Source: UMGS1307 sp964523005
Lineage (GTDB): Bacteria; Bacillota; Clostridia; Oscillospirales; CAG-382
Length of the DNA: 18,505 nt
Direction of reading: 5' to 3'
Assembly: GCA_964523005.1 (NCBI GenBank)
Contig: CAZFZL010000019.1
Location: 1 to 18,505 of the forward strand
Of this stretch, positions 16,401 to 18,505 are shown in pieces (within the stretch, counting starts at the first letter, position 1; every line of letters starts with the position of its first letter). Below the pieces are notes generated by a model that was not told where the DNA came from, did not search any database, and saw only the letters and a list, made by a program, of their open reading frames with translations. The position numbers were made by a program, and so were the translations under genes.

Positions 16401-18505
16401 GCGCAAGCATCCCGCAAAGCGCGGCGGTATATGGGGCATATCGGAGTGCGCGTTCTACGCATTTGACTCTGCAATGAACTATCAGTACCGCGCGTTCGGC
16501 ATCGGAGCACTTGGGCTCAAGCACTATACCTTTGACGAGCCCGTCGTATCGCCTTATTCGACTTATCTGATGATGTCATATTCGCAAAACGCCGCAAAAC
16601 GCAATTTCGATAAATACCGAAAGCTCGGAATGTACGGTAAATACGGTTTTTACGAATCGTATGATTTCTCGTTGCGACGCAGCCTGAACGGAACTCCGGT
16701 CAAGTGTTATATGGCACACCATATGGGTATGTCGCTCGCAGCGCTCGCCAACTTTTGCTTCGATGATGTTTTCGTTCGCCGGTTCATGAATGACATACGT
16801 ATGGAAAGTGCGCGTGAGCTTCTTGAAGAACGAATACCTGAGCCGAATATTTTTCGCGACATCACGCCGCGTGATAAAGAAGAAAGGCGCGTGATATCGG
16901 GCAGGAGCGCGGCAGGCAAAACACCTGACCCAAACGAGCCGGAGTGTGCGCTCCTGACGAACGGAAGCGTGACGGCGGTAATGAGTGATTCGGGGCATAT
17001 TCGCATGCAGGGCGGAAAAACAATGTTCAATGCCGCGTTGTTCAGACGCGGTGATGTCTCATGTACGATGAAATTAAGCTGCAATGGGGAATGCATCACA
17101 CAAAAAGCATCAACATTTGAAATATCCGATGACAGAGTGACATATGTGAAGGCGTTAAAAAATAATTGTTGCCGTGTGAGCTTATACCTTACCGGAAACT
17201 GCTGCGTTGCCGAAGCGTTTTCAGCAAAACAAAAAAGCTTTTCGCTCGATTTCATCCCCGTTTTCGATCAGGAACATGCGTATCTTTCTCATCCTGCGTT
17301 TTCAATGCTTTTTTTGTCGTTCTGGTTTGAAAAAGAAAGCGGTATATTGTTTATAAAACGATCGTTTCGCGACGGAGGAGAGGTGTGGGGTGCCGTTGCA
17401 TGCGGTACGGATGCATATGCTTCCCATTATGTTGATCGGGATAAAACGGAGCGCATGGACAAACGTCATTATGCGGCACTCCCTATGGTGCACATGAACT
17501 CTAAAAGTGTAATTTCTTGCCGCTTTTTCATTACGTGTGCAGAAACGCGCGATGAAGCGAGAAACAATATTCAATGCGCACGGGAAAGTACGGCAGAAAA
17601 CCCGTCGGCGCCTTGCACCGGCGGAAATCTGCTCAGAGAACTGTTCTTTGAAAATCTGAAGAAAACGGAAAGCTGTTTTCCTGTAAACCAGCTCTGGCGT
17701 TTTTCTGTCAGCGGCGACCGACCGCTGCTATTCTTGAAAAATCCTTCTTATGAAAAGCTTGTACAAACTCTGCTGTTTTTCCGAACGCTCGCCATTGCCT
17801 CAGTCCGTATAGAAATGTTGATTTTGGTCGTCGAAGCGGACAGCTATGGTTGCGAGAATGATCGTACAGTGAAAAAGGCGTTGCACGAATGTGCCTGCGA
17901 GGGCTTTCTCGGAAGGCGAGACGGAATATATGTATGCAATGATATGTCGCTTGCGGAGGAGGATTTTTGCGCGGCGTTCTGTTTCAACGGTAATGAACAC
18001 CAAATCCGGAGCCAAAGCCTAATAATACCGCATGAAGACATCGTTACAGCTGTCGCAAACGGCGCTGTAAATGCGGAAGACGAGCTCTTTGACGTATATG
18101 GCGGTACGTTTGGAAACAAAAGCTATACTGTACGAAAGGCGCAGACTAACGCTCCGGTGCTCAGCTGGGTGATTTCCGGACGCTGCTTCGGCTGTGTTGT
18201 TACGCAGTCGTCGCTCGGCTTCACGTTCTTTTCCGACAGCCGCAACGGACGTCTCTCATATTTTCCGAACGATTCTGACCTCATGCATATAGGCGAACGG
18301 TTGCTGCTGCATATCGACGGTCTTTACTGCGATGCGTGCGCGTGCGCCCACAGTGTGGTTTTCGGCGCAGGCAGAGCCGATTATTACGGCTCATTTAGAG
18401 AAGTTGAATATACTGTAAGCGTGACATGCTGTGAGAAGCTTAACGCGAAGCTAATAAAGGTCACATCGAGCGCAAATGTGAGCTTTGAGCTATATATGAA
18501 GCCGT
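13399..18505 (+). CDS. ndvB: Cyclic beta-1,2-glucan synthase (NdvB/ChvB type), 3' end missing
   Basis: An open frame of 1702 codons runs off the window. Domains follow the NdvB order. The N-terminal region (1-195) has YCRMDARTKSLIRD, echoing the family's MDFxTRDRYR block. Two membrane helices lie at about 197-240. The GT84 glycosyltransferase has LTLDSDT (D394), LSHDIPEG (D506) and RRAERWARGD (W541). More helices are at 571-621 and 697-741. The glycoamylase-like/GH189 cyclisation domain (about 775-1125) has NIGMY, WNGHFYNWYD (837), DSGN (862-865), GTAFEYFMP (E974), NYQYRAFG and MAHHMGMS. A beta-sandwich and linker follow (SHPAFSMLF at 1295, QLWRFSVSGD at 1431). The second sandwich, beginning about 1565, precedes the GH94 catalytic part, outside the window. 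Start ATG 13399 follows AGGGCAGGGG and overlaps the SGNH gene by 8 bases; an in-frame TGA at 13378 bounds it. The product is a membrane-made beta-1,2-glucan, cyclic or linear. Confidence 0.92.
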   Translation, partial: MSESIKKLKKSVVNMLERGDNELAGENCYIVTDRLSLVWHSRAQLEKCELMRSATREYVARYGFDFEREKIINEYGHYSGMLGSDELALLECCISEQALWSLVNGSDVHGAIKAMHYSAKTDFSFFVREMFAPEALLETTQLYCRMDARTKSLIRDRISEKAKKTGMSVYDTAADIIKRRGLSSYGICSELFCKKRFPWYFILAFAAFLVLAVLSLLYTHYAAFLTLIPLLALSFRLSASALSSFLSPPPVLRMEDEYAEKINTLVCITTLLTGNDGETFHSLEKYYCANRNCNCVFAVLADLPPCRFVDSPTDEAIVASARNEIERLNKRYGAFALFIRRRTRAEDNVYSGRERKRGAVEDLVLFMKRGENAFFVADGDMERVKNASFILTLDSDTRLTTGSVAKILTAASHPYYAAQIENGVLVKGFGAFQPRMASSMESASKSAFAELCAGSGGLDVYESAAFSVFEATFGEGVFCGKGLINVDAYDALVTGALPEKQVLSHDIPEGALLHTFFLSDTVLTDSTPRTVLSFFRRAERWARGDIQNLFLFGKITSPCGRWAIIENALRVIAPVFSLFTIALCAVLYGIGKISSGYAGLVYLFAVMPILLPPLVTLLASPSRIYMIAFRRSFAHVMYSAALDFSRVVYELISFPMNAFVSASASVKALWRMTVSRKKLLEWVTASQYERAAGDTLGVYICGMLAPAVFGTLMFFITPGGIYRLSGALFFLFPIFACIISKKKKKQKRKPDIAAFRPQAERIYAFFANYVTQKTNYLPPDNVSIAPVKCVAMRTSPTNIGMYLLALAAAADFGLIDEKELAASVGNTFDTLDKLKRWNGHFYNWYDISSMSVIGGEYVSFVDSGNFVCSLIALAGALKTYGQNELSERAKNLAQCNFSVFYDKDRSLFALGCDGATGKRSEICYDLYMSEARSASYVAVANCEVPAAHWNSLARTLLCDDGYIGMASWTGTAFEYFMPCLFLPVPENSFLSEALSFAYYQMRKHPAKRGGIWGISECAFYAFDSAMNYQYRAFGIGALGLKHYTFDEPVVSPYSTYLMMSYSQNAAKRNFDKYRKLGMYGKYGFYESYDFSLRRSLNGTPVKCYMAHHMGMSLAALANFCFDDVFVRRFMNDIRMESARELLEERIPEPNIFRDITPRDKEERRVISGRSAAGKTPDPNEPECALLTNGSVTAVMSDSGHIRMQGGKTMFNAALFRRGDVSCTMKLSCNGECITQKASTFEISDDRVTYVKALKNNCCRVSLYLTGNCCVAEAFSAKQKSFSLDFIPVFDQEHAYLSHPAFSMLFLSFWFEKESGILFIKRSFRDGGEVWGAVACGTDAYASHYVDRDKTERMDKRHYAALPMVHMNSKSVISCRFFITCAETRDEARNNIQCARESTAENPSAPCTGGNLLRELFFENLKKTESCFPVNQLWRFSVSGDRPLLFLKNPSYEKLVQTLLFFRTLAIASVRIEMLILVVEADSYGCENDRTVKKALHECACEGFLGRRDGIYVCNDMSLAEEDFCAAFCFNGNEHQIRSQSLIIPHEDIVTAVANGAVNAEDELFDVYGGTFGNKSYTVRKAQTNAPVLSWVISGRCFGCVVTQSSLGFTFFSDSRNGRLSYFPNDSDLMHIGERLLLHIDGLYCDACACAHSVVFGAGRADYYGSFREVEYTVSVTCCEKLNAKLIKVTSSANVSFELYMKP

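Overview
The window looks like a chromosomal segment of a Gram-positive anaerobe of the Clostridia (Oscillospiraceae/Ruminococcaceae-like). I infer this from the layout of the division and cell-wall cluster (mraY, SEDS flippase/polymerase-type gene, murG, divIB/ftsQ, ftsZ), from purine-rich AGAAAGGA/AGGAGG ribosome sites, and from gene families common in that group (VTC plus DUF4956, GxDLY-type SGNH hydrolase, large GT84 glucan synthase). Every gene I support lies on the + strand. No rRNA, tRNA, CRISPR array or insertion sequence was seen.

Region 1 (1-5914) is the distal part of a dcw cluster: the 3' end of murF, then mraY, ftsW/spoVE, murG, divIB/ftsQ and ftsZ. Together these make UDP-MurNAc-pentapeptide, lipid I and lipid II, then polymerise septal peptidoglycan at the Z ring. 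murD, murC and ftsA are absent from this stretch. ftsZ has its own likely promoter and is followed by a hairpin terminator.

Region 2 (6128-7634) is a two-gene unit: a VTC/CYTH-type polyphosphate polymerase domain protein and a DUF4956 membrane protein, closed by a terminator. Region 3 (7758-9840) is a decayed accessory patch. It holds an AT-rich, frameshifted and truncated secreted-protein fragment (about 30% GC by hand count), a lipoprotein gene whose start codon is out of frame by one base across a run of seven A, and a further open frame separated from it by a single in-frame TAG. A strong terminator closes it.

Region 4 (9872-18505) starts with a promoter and reads as one long operon: GNAT acetyltransferase, aspartate-semialdehyde dehydrogenase, a 30-residue single-helix membrane peptide, a metallo-beta-lactamase-fold hydrolase, a GxDLY/SGNH esterase-like protein, and a very large cyclic beta-1,2-glucan synthase (NdvB/ChvB type) that runs off the window end after 1702 codons. 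The last three genes overlap or nearly touch, which suggests translational coupling. The most interesting points are the SGNH hydrolase coupled to a glucan synthase with a shortened N-terminus in a Gram-positive background, the VTC-DUF4956 pair, and the cluster of three reading-frame lesions between 7837 and 9442.
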